This document shows, piece after piece, positions 1 to 12,800 of a DNA stretch of 64,000 bases. The first letter of the stretch is position 1. Each line of letters opens with the position of its first letter. A program made the position numbers and the translations under genes. The DNA is from Mermis nigrescens (lineage: Eukaryota; Nematoda; Enoplea; Mermithida; Mermithidae): positions 5,002,724 through 5,066,723 of the forward strand of contig JAVLUZ010000154.1 in assembly GCA_036768485.1 (NCBI GenBank), given 5' to 3'. Under the pieces are notes generated by a model. That model did no database searches. It was not told the origin of the DNA and worked only from the letters and a program-made list of their open reading frames with translations.

Positions 1-714
1 GACAAAGCACCTTGGAGGTTTTTCTTTTCACCTGCCAAAAATATTTTCATCCCAGGATTCTTAAATTTTTAAATTTTTCCAAAAAATTGGTGCAGCAAAA
101 TGTGCTTTTTTGAGAGCGTTTCCAACGATTTTCTGGCCCAAAAAAAGTGTCAGAATTCTGGCGCTTCGCTCCATATGCTCATTTTTTGACAATGTCTCGT
201 TTCAATTTATCAGATTTTTCTCATTTTTTTAAAATTGTCAATGTTCTTAAAAAGTGAGAGCCGTCAGAAAACGACAAAACGTGCACCTAAAATTCCCACG
301 CTGTGCATGACTGACAATCGTGAGAATCAATTTAAGGGTCACTCACCAACATACAATAATTTTGAGGAACCCGAGCATTCTTGATTTTCCAAAAAAATTG
401 TAGAAAAGGATCTGTTTTGAGCGTTTTTTGCGGTCGTTTTGGCTCAAAAAGTACAGGCAAGCCGCTAAACCCTTCGATTTACCATTTACATATTTTATGG
501 CTATAATTTTATTCAGCTAACGCGAATTCTTTCACATTTTTCCGAATTTTTATCAATAATGTCTTTATGTTTAAATAATAAAGAACATCGTAGGACAAGG
601 CAAAAAAGGTGTTTTTGGCGCAAATCCACGACTACTCAGATCCAAAGGCACTTTGAAAAATTTTGGCTTACACCATCCAAACCAGAATTCCCATAGCTGC
701 TCATGTCTGGTTCA
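1..714. repeat. Degraded repeat sequence at left edge
   Basis: AT-rich sequence with fragments of the M3-type repeat (GGCGCTTCG block near 160, cccacgctgtgcatgactg-like end near 296-312). I find no BRCT2 exon on the minus strand here. Confidence 0.4.
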
Positions 715-717
715 CAC

Positions 718-881
718 AACTTCTCGGGCCATCTGATCGGGCGCAGGTTTGACAGAGGGTGTGACGAATATCGAGTAGCCAGCATATAATGGGTGCTGCT
801 CAGCGAGTTTAAGCGATTCAGCCAGTTTAAAGTCGTACGTCTTTTCGGCAACTGGATCAGAAAGTGTGTAATTGACATGAT
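718..881 (-). CDS. MDC1-like exon 12, inter-BRCT linker and start of BRCT2
   Basis: Acceptor CCCTTCCAG|ATCATG (phase 1) and 54 codons. It encodes YTLSDPVAEKTYDFKLAESL and EQHPLYAGYSIFVTPSVK, then PAPDQMAREV. Order and spacing follow MDC1 (Y-x-L-x-D-x-x-A-E-K, ESL, PL-x-x-GY-x-I-x-VTP, PP-x-QM). The donor is either GAA|GTTGTG (last base 721) or GTT|GTGTGA (last base 718); both are phase 0. The next BRCT2 exon is not in the 714 bp to the left. Confidence 0.85.
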
Positions 882-3800
882 CTGGAAGGGAGACAATAGT
901 ACAGAATTCTTTATCCGCATTAATAGCGGCGAAAGTAATACTGTAGCAGTTTAGACGGCTGGTCTAAGCGCATCGGGAACAGAACATTTCAACATTTTTT
1001 AAAAATTTAGAATTAGAAAATGAAAAATGCTTCGAAAATTTTCGAAAAAAATTTTTTAATTTAATTTTTTAAAAAGTTTTCAAATTTCAACTTCTCACCC
1101 CACTCCTAAAATTCGCGATATTCCAAAAATTTTGCATAAAAAGGTTTTAAACATTATCAGCTTGTTTGCTCAAGAGAATCAAGTTTTCGGTCGACATACA
1201 CTCACTTTCTTCATTATATGTTATTCAATTTATATGAATGTTTCTATATTTATCCGAAATCTTTTTATGTTTTTGCGTCCTATAAAGATAGAGGGTCGAT
1301 CGAGAACGCCAAAAATTATGTTTTGCACAATATGTCCGCCGTTTTTGCAGCCCAAAAAGGAACGTTGGAAAATTTTTGGCCTTCCCTCAAGAATTCCCAT
1401 GCTTTGCATGCCTGGTCAGGAATACACATGATCTGGCGGACGGGCTTGGGGCATAGATGTAGCACGGGGCACTGAGACTCCATATGCAAAGTCAGTCGCC
1501 CCTCAATCCCTAAAGCCACAACTTTTTTACACCCCAATTTTTGTCAACAAATAGCTTTTTTGGCCACTTTTATACGCTATTTTGCAAATTTTGAAAAAAA
1601 ACTTGAAGACAGCCCCCAGAAACATCCAATTGCCCTCCCCTGAATTTCGACGTGTTCCTGGTTTGGAGGAGGGTTTCTTCATCCCCAGAAAAAATGTTCT
1701 GCTCCCATAATTCGCGATTTTCTGGAAAAATCGTAGAAAGCATCGTCGTTTACGCGTTTCGGTGATATTTTAGTTCAAAAGTGACATTTTTTGGTTTTTC
1801 GCGCCAAACAGATTACCTGTAACAAGTTCATTTTGATTCAATAATTATGATAAGGATTTTTTCATTCTAATAAACGGGTAGAAGCTTCAAATTTATTGAT
1901 TCGAGAATTTATAATTTTTTTTTCGAAGAATCATTTATTTATATATAAAAATTTACATTCAGGAGGCTCGGTGACGCAGGGGGGCGTGGGGGGGGGGGGG
2001 GGGGGCCGCCGGGGCGTGGGGGGGTTTGGGGGGGGTATGCACCCCAGAAAACACCCCCCCAGAATTCAATTTTTGAATTTTTTTTCCGTTTTTTCGCAAT
2101 TTTTGATGCCAATGGATGGTGTGACAGAACGTCGAAAAATGGTGTTTTTATCGCCATACCACCATTTTTAAGGCTATTTTGGACCTTCAAAAAATCTCGC
2201 ACCCCCAGAATTTTCTTGCTGCCCACGTATGGTATGCACCCCCCAGAAGTTGAAATACCCCCCAGAAAAAATTTTGTTTTGCTTTTTTAGCAATTTATTG
2301 ATGCCATTGGATAGTGCTTGATGAGAAACGTCGAAAAATGGTGTTTTTCGCCATATGACCACTTTTAAGACCATTTTTTGACCTTTGAAAATTTTTTCAC
2401 CCCCCCCAGAATTTTGGTGCTGCCCACCTATGCTCGTGAGAATATATTTGAGTTTAAATAAAATTTACATATTATATCATGAGCCTAAGCGGACCTTTGA
2501 ATGCATTAGCACGATCAGAGTCCTTCAGCCACTTGGACTGCAAAACGGGAATACCCCTCGCTAAAGCGCATAGTAGCTTAGTCGTGCGCTTAATCTGAAA
2601 TGAAAAGTTTCGACTTGGTCCGTATTTTAGTTAATTTACGAAATATGATTAATTTTTTCGGCAACCAGAAATGTTGCATCGTGAACAGAATCGACCACCG
2701 TGCCATTGAGACGCCTTATCATCTGTAAACGCACAAATATTTTATCAAAGAAATACGCAAAAAGGCAGAGCAACGTTGAAAGCAAAAAATGACGAAAACT
2801 AATCCGGTATTCGTAAGGTATGTGTACACCTGCGTTAACCGTTTGTACGTACAATTTGTGCAGTTTAGTAAGACTGATGTATGCACCTCCTGCACGTGCG
2901 TATGCAGGGGGCAATGGGCGGTCACCAAACGTGGTCAGCAAGAAAATTCGGGGAGGGTGGGGGTGCAAGATTTTTTGAAGGTCAAAAAAGGCCTCAAAAA
3001 TGGTGGTATGACGATAAAAACACCATTTTTCGACGTTTCTCATTGTACTATCCATTGGTGGCATAAAAAATTGCGAATAAAACGAAAAAAATTTTCAAAA
3101 ATTGAATTCGGGAGGGTGGTATTTTGATTTTTGGGGGGAAGGGGTATTTTGGTTTGGGGGGTGCATACCCCCCAAACCCTCCACCCCCGCCCAGGTCAAG
3201 CGGTCACCCCTTAGCCCAAGAATAATTTTGGAAAGGTAAGGTACTGTGAAAATTAGCATCATTTTATCGAAAAATCTCAACATTTTGGGCGCTGCGCCGT
3301 AGAATCATTATTCTTCGTTAATTTAGACCCAAGCGCGGCCAAATGCGTCATTTTTCATAGCTTATTTAGAGAAAATGAAATTTTTTTTCTGAAAAATTGA
3401 ATGAGCTCAAGCGATAGAGCATGTTCGGAAACGCCAGAAAATACACTCTATTTGGTGCCCCGGCGAAAATATCCCGAGATATTTGGTCACCAATTTCGCA
3501 CCGCTCCCCCTTGACAAAATCCTGCGTGCGCTCCTTCACCTTCTATATTGATAAACGCGTACGTTGAGTTAACTTCGTTAAGGGTGACCTAGGTAATCTG
3601 AGAAAGTACGAATGATATTGCGTAGGTAGGTACCATAAGACATGATATTGACACATCGAATTGTTTGTTTTTAATCCTTGTTTGCCACTGTATTATCTGG
3701 TGAAGATGATGGCAGATTGAAATCCAAATATTCAGAAATTTTACAATTAGACAAAAAATGAAATAGCGTCTCAAGATTATTGTTAGAGCTCATGGTTTGA

Positions 3801-6800
3801 TTCTTGATGCTCCAGACCACACGTGGGCGTGGGGGCAGTTTGAAGGTATGCAGTCCCCAAAAGGCCGAATACCCTCCAGAAACCAAAATACCCTCTTCCA
3901 GAATTCAATTTTTGAATTTTTTAGTTTTTTCTCGCAATTTTTTGATGCCAATGGATAGCGCTCGATGAGAAACGTTGAAAAATGGTGTCTTTTTCGCCAT
4001 ACCATAAGGCCATTCTTGACCTTCGAAAAATCTTGCACCCCCCACAGAATTTCAGTGCTGCCCAGTGCCCACCTATGATCCAGACGCTTCCGCTACGGAA
4101 CTCAAGTAATTTTGAACTTGCCTACAACGTACAAAAGCAAATAGTAAACAAAGTAGCACCGCCTAAATCGGGCGAATATTTGTCGATGTGAAAAACTTTT
4201 TCAAAATTATCAATGTTCCTTATATATTGATTATTTAAGAAATGTTTCAGGCAGCCTAGCGCTAGACACGTACTTTTTGTGCCAGAATTTTAGTTTCAAG
4301 CACACGATAAAGAGAATAATGAGCATACGACGAGTATATGGAGGAAATTTCCCACGCAAAGTAAGCCGTCCTCCAAATATTAGAAGTAATTTTTAACCTG
4401 ACCCCAATTTTTTCTGCGAAAACACGGTCATCTTACGAGTTTCAAACGCACGGCGCGAGTACAGGATTATTGTAAAAATTTTCTATCGCTTCACGCCAGA
4501 TTGCGACATAAGTTCTATTTGTGTTACAAGAATTTATGCACCAGAAACGTAGAAAACGTAAGATCAAGGGCGGATTAACGGGGAATGGTGCGGCCGCCCT
4601 TCCATTGGATAAAAACATTTGGCGAGATAGAGAATGGATATGTAATTTGCAATGATTTTCGGCCGTCAAGCGACCATAATTTCTCAATTTTTTTCCGGCG
4701 CTGCGCGGCGAATAACGCCTAAGACATTAAATTACTTTCTTGGAGAACCGGAAGGCATGTTTTGCCCTTGGGAAAGGTTTCAAAACAATTTCAACAGCAG
4801 AAATGGGTATTTTAGCATAGCTTCTTCTATTTTCAATCAAAAATTTTCGACGTTTGGCGTTAAATGCTATAAATACAGGAAATGAAGCACTAAATCAAGC
4901 TTCTGAACGTTCATCGCCTACATTTCACAACTTTTCCGGCACTTCGCGCTCGATTTTCGCCTAAGTCAAAGAAATTTAATGATTTTTTCGCACAAAATTG
5001 TCGAAAATTGAAAATTTTCTGAAAAGGTTATGCGTCAAAAGTGATTTTAAGTAAAAATACAATGTAAAACGCGCAAAAACGCTATTTCGCGCGTGAATGG
5101 CAAATTTTTGGACCTATTTTTGACTGTTTCTGGAAAAGTTAGAGGTACCCCTCTTAGGAAAATCCTTGATCCGCCACTGCATAAGACGGCCAGAAATTGG
5201 AACAAAAAATTTGAATTCATTGCAGATTGAGTGAGTAATTATTCAATAAGCCGACGAAACAAAGGTTAAAGATTAATTAGAAAAAACGATAAAATCAAAA
5301 TGTTTACATGCATATAAACGTCAATAGGAATAAAAGAATGACGCAAGATGATTTAAAAATGCACGCACATAGAAAGACAAATTAAAAAACACAGGGAAGT
5401 CGACGAAAGCAGGATAAAGGTAAAGACAGAGAATTGACAGGGGCGAATTTAAAGGGGCGGCCGCCCCCTCATTGGCTAAAAATATATGGCGAGATATAGA
5501 ATGGATATGCAATTTGCAATGATTTTTGGCCGTCAGTGACCATAATTTCTCAAATTTTTCCGGCGCTACGCGACGGATGATACCTATTAATGATATTTAT
5601 TTACTTTCTTGGCGACCTGGAAGCCATTTTCTGTTCATGTAGGTTTCAAAACAATTTTAACAGCAGAAACAGCTACTTTTGCATCGTTTTCTTCTATTTT
5701 CAATTAAGAGTTTCGATGTTCCGCATCAAATGATATAAATACAGGAAATCAAGCAGTAAATCATGCTTGTAAACATCTATACGCCTTAATTTCACATATT
5801 TTCCGGCGCTTCGCGCTATATTTTTGTTAAAGTCAAAGAAATTTAATGATTTGTTCGCACAAAATTGTCGAAAATTTTAAAATTTTAAGAAAATATCGCG
5901 TCAAAAGTGATTTTATTTAAAAGTATAAAATGTAAAACACCGAAAAAACGCTATTTTGCACGTTAAGGGCAAATTTTTGGACCTATTTTTGACTGTTTTT
6001 GAAAAAGTTGGGATACCGCCACTGTGAATTGAGTAAAGATAAATTCTTTTTAATCCATGTACCTACATAATTAGAAAAATATCTCTATTACGTGCACTCA
6101 TAACTTGCTCAGGTACAGAGAATTCGAATGAAGATTCCTCAATTAAAAAAGTCAAATTTTCTACAATTTTATTTGCCTAATGAATTAAAAGCTTGCACGC
6201 AATCACTGCGCAATTCCAATTAATATTTAATTTAAAGAAATCGTCAAAAGGCAGAACTTGGTGCGTAAAAATAGAATGAACCAACGTCAGATTGCGACCT
6301 AAGTTCTTTTTGCGTATAACTTTCGATGATTTACGCTATAGAAACAAAAAAAACGTAAAACGGCGAAAAATTAAATCAATAATTTGCATCCGCCGCAGAA
6401 ATTTTTGAGTAATATTCATTCGAAATAGAACATTCAGATCCAAATGTATCAAAGAAATCAATTACATAAATCAATAAATTAATTCCATGCGTATATAACT
6501 TTTTGGTTATCTTTGACTGTTTTGGCCAAATTAATTGGAATTTTGAGAAAACGCATCTTCTGCGTTTTCTCAGGTAGAGACATCTATGTACATACTTAAC
6601 TGAACGTGCAAATATCGTATACACATTAACTACGACGTGATTTTTTTATATTGTGCTGTGAACACAAAAATGCGCGTGAATGTTTCCAGTGGTTATATCG
6701 CATGGATACGCGTAACGCAGCACGGCGCTATGTATCATACAAACATACAATTGGAAGATATCACATTATATACGAAACATGAGGACGTCATCATCAATCG

Positions 6801-9800
6801 ATGACGTGAGAATAAGCGCAATTAGGATACGCGGCAGCACATTCGCGTTAGAACCCGTAAGTTGAGGTTTTGAAAGAAGTATATAAGAGTATGAAACCCT
6901 ATCCATATCGGTTATTACCCAAGCAATTGAGGTGAAATATCCACGCTTGGCCTCAGCTTAAGCTGTAGTGCTGAAGCGAATTTTTGTAATAGGGCTGTGG
7001 GGTTTCCGCAGCCCGTTATTAAATCGTGTGTCCGGTGGCGCATTGAAGTGCCAGCTACTGTTAAATCACGAATGAACGCTTTCATTAATAGAATTAATGA
7101 TTGGATAAACCGACCTAAGCATGGAAGCACAAAACAATAAGAATTGTTTTTGGCTGGCTGCACTTAATGATTAAATAAATGTCAGTGAAGTGTGAACCTA
7201 AACTAAGCACTCACCAAAACGAACAATTTAGAGTGCGGGCATAAACATACAAACCTCATTCAGTGCCTTTTCGAATAGATCCTCACCATGGCTTTCTTAT
7301 TTACAATTAGCAGAGTTGCGCAAAAAAGCGGTATAGCTGGTGGACAAGTTTATGAAAAGATAATGACAATTTGCATATTTTTATCGAAAAATATCAACAG
7401 TTTTCGGCGAAGCTAATTATTTTAGCGTTGTCTCTTTTCCGGCCAGCAAATGCGATATTTCATATAAAGATACTTTGGAATCAATTCGAGGTTAAATTTT
7501 GACGCAAAAAGACGATAGAAATGTTGCTCGAGAAAATAATTATTAGGTTTTCATGAATACAGACAGCAGAAGCGGAAATGTAAAACGCGCTTAATTATGG
7601 TAATTTTTCCAACTTTATTTTTATGATTTTATTAATGATCTTATAACTTTATCTTATTAATTTCAATTTATTAAGTCCAAATCTATCCTAAAACACCGCG
7701 TAACCAATTTCGCATTGTCCTACAACAAAAGTGGGCGTGGGGGGGGGGTTTCGGGGTGTGTCTGGCCCCCACCCCCAAATCTGAAACACCCACTTGAATT
7801 GACAGGCCCCAGAATTGAATTTTCGGTGCTATGTTTCGCAATTTGGCCCCATCGGACCCCCAGAATTTTACTGCTGCCCATGTATGGCCCCCACCACCCC
7901 TTACAAGAATCGTATTACTCGTACATACTTCTAATGATTCGCAAAATGCATTAGACTTTTAATGATAAACGCGCTGAGTATGATTTCAGCGTTCTGAAGA
8001 TATTTTAGAGGGAAAATTGTCGGGGAAAAACAAAATCCGAAGAGGATCGGACAAAGAATCAATATTATCTGGGGAATAATAACAGGGAAGTCACAAATAA
8101 GACAAGAGTGAAAAGAAAAAGACACATGGAAGGATAGAAAATAAATAAAATAGACGAAAATATAACTAATATATAAAATTAGAGCGTAACGTTATCCAAA
8201 AAATTTTCCGAAGAGGGTGAAATAGTCGAAAAACCTAAGCTAAATTTATGAGAAGAGGTATAAAATGAATGTATGCGTTATCGAAAATTTGTGCTTTATA
8301 TCGCAACGAATCAATCATTATTCCTTTATCATTGATAGTTAGATTTAAATTTATTTAGATTTAGAATACTTTTTGATTGTGCATTTGTTTAGGTATACGG
8401 GAACATTCTAGGACGATTGTTTTATATTGTGACCTTAGGTGGGCAGCAGCGGAATTCTGGGGGTCCGATGGGGGCAAAATCGCCAAAATAATATCATCAA
8501 AAATTTGATTCGGGTCTATTGTCCACCATAGTGGGCGGCACCAAAATTCTGGGGGGGTCTCAAAACTTTTTGGAGATAAAAATGGCCTTAAAAGCGGTGG
8601 TATGGCGAAAAAAACACCATTTTTCAACGTTTCTCATCGAAAATTTTCCAAAAATTGAATTCTGGGAGTATTTTGGTTTCTGGGGGGGGTTTGGTCTCTC
8701 TAGGGAGTGCATATCCCCAAACCCCCAAGGCCCAGGTATGGTAGTACTCGATAAAGTATATTCTTTTAATAAATGCCCTTGGGCAGGGGCGTACACAGGA
8801 TTTTCCTAAGGGGCGATCCGAAAATCTATGCCCTATTTTTCGAGACATGTTCGGCGGTAGACAGAACAAAGCGCTTTTCTGACGTTTCCGAGCATAAAAT
8901 GACGTTTTTGGCCACGCGTGAGGTATACAAAGTGGAGGATATAGCAGAAGCCTTAAAACTTCAAAAGAAATCGATTTTAATTGATTTCATTCATGAATCA
9001 TCATAAAAACAGATAAGCAATTTTTGCCCAACGTTGTTTTTCTATTCCTTTCTTATTTTTAGGCATAACATTCCGTCAATTCACCAGGTCAAACATGGGT
9101 CAGGCAAGAATGGGTTTCGGACCCCTCATGCATGTGGCGGGTGTATTCGGGGTCTAGAACCCAGAATGGAAAAATGGGAAGTTTTTGGGGAAAATGAAGG
9201 CCAAAAGGATAGGATGAAAACTGAAAATTTCCCTCCGTAAGTACATACATAACTTAAATTGACCATAAACGGTGTAGTAAAGGTAATTTAACACTATTTT
9301 AGCACTTATACCTGTTTTTAAGGTCATTTTAGCCCAAAAAAGCTCAATTCTTGACCCCCTCCCAGATCGGCCTATGCTGTGCATCAATGGTTTGGACCAT
9401 ACGTGGGCAGCAAGAGAAATTCTGGAGGTGCAAGATTTTTTGAAGGTCAAAAAATGGCCTTAAAAATGGTGGTATGGCGATAAAAACACCATTTTTCGAC
9501 GTTTCATCAAGCACTATCCATTAGCATCAAAAAATTGCGAAAAAACGAAAAAAATTTTCAAAAATTGAATTCTGGGGGGGGGGTATTTTGATTTCTGGGG
9601 GGGGGTATTTTGGTTTCTGGGCGGTATACCCCCCAACCCTCACGCCCAGGTGTGGTTTGGACTATGCAAGGGCAGCTGCCATCTCTGGGGTCTGACGGGA
9701 AAATACCGGGAATTTTATTCTGGTTTGTGAGGTTTGCAGGGGGTCTATCGGATTTCAGTGGATTCCAGTAAGACAACCCACGCCCATAGAATCCAGAACA

Positions 9801-12800
9801 CCTGTAGTATTCCAATTCAGTTTTCGAAATTTTTCTATCATTTTTTGCAACCTACTGATTCCAATGGAAAATTATTTTAGTGTCACGAAAACGGAAAAAA
9901 TATTAGAAAATTCAATTCTGGGGTCTTTTGGCACCAGGGTCCAGATCATACATGGGCAGCACAAAAGTTCTGGGGGGTCGATGGGCCTAATTGCCAAACT
10001 AGGTTACCAAAAATAGCATCAAAATTCAATTCTGGAGCGTATCAATCGGGGGAGGGGGTCTCTCAGATCATCAAGGGTTCCAGACCCCCACGCCCATGTG
10101 TGATCCAGAAACCAACGCCCACGTAAGGTAATGAAAAAAGACCTCCCAGAATCCAGAACAACTCCAAAATTTTTCGTTTTCCCCCATCTTTTCTAAGTCA
10201 ATAAATATAGAGCTTAACACTAAATGTCGAAAAATGGTCTTTTCTTGTCATCGGCAGTTTTCCGAATTTGCTTAATTTTTAGAATCTCTCTAAGACCCCT
10301 AAAATTCAAAGACTGCCCAAGCACACCTGGGCGTTGCGGGTTTGTGGGTATGCACCACCTGGAGAAACCATCGTTGAAAAATGGTGTTTTTCGTCATACC
10401 ACTATTTTTAAGGCCATTTTTGACCTTTGAAAAATCTTGAACCCCCACAGAATTTTGGTGCTGCCCAAGTATGTGCCCAAGTACGAGGTCGACTCTCGGT
10501 TAGGAATTCAATTCTATATCCAAGAAAATGAAAAATGTAGGTACATAAACATACATGTAACGGCTCGGAATTTGGGGGGGGTCCCGGCAATGTTTAGGGG
10601 TGGGGTAAATACCGTCAATTTTTGGCCGGAAATCGTCTTAAAACGGCCAAAAAATTCAATGTTTTCCAAAAATCGGGGGGGGGGGTTAAAAAATTTTCTG
10701 GCTTGGGGGGATGGGGGGACGTCCGACCTTGGGTGAGGGATCCCCATCCCCCTGTATATGTATTTACATAGATGTAATGTAACAAATCAGTCATACTTAA
10801 AAAGTTACGACGCCAATAAATTAAAAAAATTGTGCTAAACGAGACGCAAAATATTTAAAAATGCAATATAATGTTCTTTGAATAAAATCAAGTAATAAAA
10901 AATATTTAAAAAAAAGGAATTTCACTTGTTTCAAATTTGACGAATCGGCTTCATCGAACCCGGTTAAAGCTATTTTGAAATTTTGGCCAAAATGAACGGC
11001 TTTTGCCTTCTTTTTAGGCTCATCGGGCGAAATATCCGTCAAAGTAGGTTTTTCGGAGCATTTTTTCGTTAAGCGAGCCCTTTTAGCAGTCGGCTTCTTA
11101 TTATCGATCGATCTAATTTGTGCTAAATTACAATTAAATCGAATTAAATTATAAACACGTAATAATTATTATTTAAATTATAAATTACAAATTACGATCA
11201 CAAATGCGCGTGAAGGGATGGGGTTTTAGCCCCATATGAGCAGCATTAAAATTCTGGGGGGATTTTTCAAAGGTCAAAAAATGACCTTAAAAATTGTGAT
11301 ACGGAGAAAAAACACCATTTTTTAACGTTTCTCATCGAGCACTATCCATTGGCATCGAAAAATTGCGAAAAAAAAACAAAAAATTTCAAAAATTGAATTC
11401 TGGGGGTATTTTGGTTTCTGGGGGTGCATACCCCCAAAGCCCCACGCCCAGGTGTGGTTTAACCCCCTCCACTCCTCGAGAATCCAAAACCTCCCCCGCA
11501 TAGATGCACACGGTCAGGCTGGTTAGGCAGGGATAAAATTCAGGATTGTAGCGTCAGGGAGGGGTAAAATCGGGGATTTTTACTGAAGTAATTTACATTT
11601 TTGGCTATTATTGTGTAAAAATTGCTCGGAAAATTTTTTTCCAAATTTTACCTCGGAAAATTTTTCACCCCCCCCCTAAATTTACAATTTTCCGAAAATT
11701 TTAGAAAAATATGTATAAATGGGGCTGTTTGGAGCGTTTATCGCTATCTGCTTGCCGAAAAGTGTCAAATTTTCGGCGATTCATTTTCAATTATATTTTG
11801 TTCAATTTAGTCAATTTTAAATGTTTTTTTCGAATTTTTTTGATTTTATGCTCTAGAAAGAAGGGCATGATCAGAAACGCCGAAAACGATGTTTTTGATG
11901 CGGAACCACCGTTTCTGAGCCACAAGAAGTCACTACGATATTTCATTCCCCTAGAATTTCCATGCTGTGAATGTCTGCCTCTCACCCTCCCTATGCGCAT
12001 GTATGCCCCCAGGAATAAGTCAGACCACTTAGCATTAAATTTCAGGTAATTTTCCGTGATTTTGGCTAGGGCCCATCCCACAATGCGTAAGACCCTGGAA
12101 CTTATTTTTTAATACATAATCGGTGGGGTGTTAGAGATTCGAGGTTTTAGCCCATACATAGGCGAGGGCGTGGGGAAGGGAAGGGGTTGGGGGAGGGGGT
12201 TCGTACCCCCCAGAAGTTTAAACCCCCCAGATTACTGTAGAACCCCCAGAATTCTATTTTTAGTAACATTTTTTGGCAATTTTACCCATCCTGACCCTCA
12301 CAGAATTTTTCTGCTACCCACGTATGATTTCAGCCTCCCCGCAGAATATTTCCATCTACCCGATAATTCGTGATTAACGAAAAAAATGTAGAAAGCGTCC
12401 TTATTTGAGCGTTTTTAGCGATCTTCTACATCGTTCAAAAGCGCCGATTTTTGGAACCGACATTTCAAATTTTTTTGAAAAATTTGAATAAGTTGCATAA
12501 AAACTAAACTGAGAATTATAAAATAAATTTAATTAAAAGCTAAATTTGAATCTTTGAGAGTTTTTAATTTTAAGGCCAAGTTGTATGTAGCAAATTAATG
12601 TTAAATTTAAATTTTAATCATATTCAAAAGAATCCTTGAATTTTCAACTTAATTTCATACATTTTTAACTTACTTTAGGACAACAAATTTCCTCTCAGAC
12701 TGAACATGAAAAAGTCAATAAGATTTGCATGAAACGGAAAAAGCCAAATTTCAAATTCTGGGGGTCTACCGGATTCTGCCGCGGGTCTTTCAATTTATGG

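Noticed and set aside
1896..2171. Gly-rich 91-codon ORF
   Set aside because: Runs of G in an M1 MITE; the frame is produced by the repeat and stops inside it.
6915..7163. 82-codon minus ORF
   Set aside because: No splice context, domain or neighbouring support; I cannot tell it from chance.
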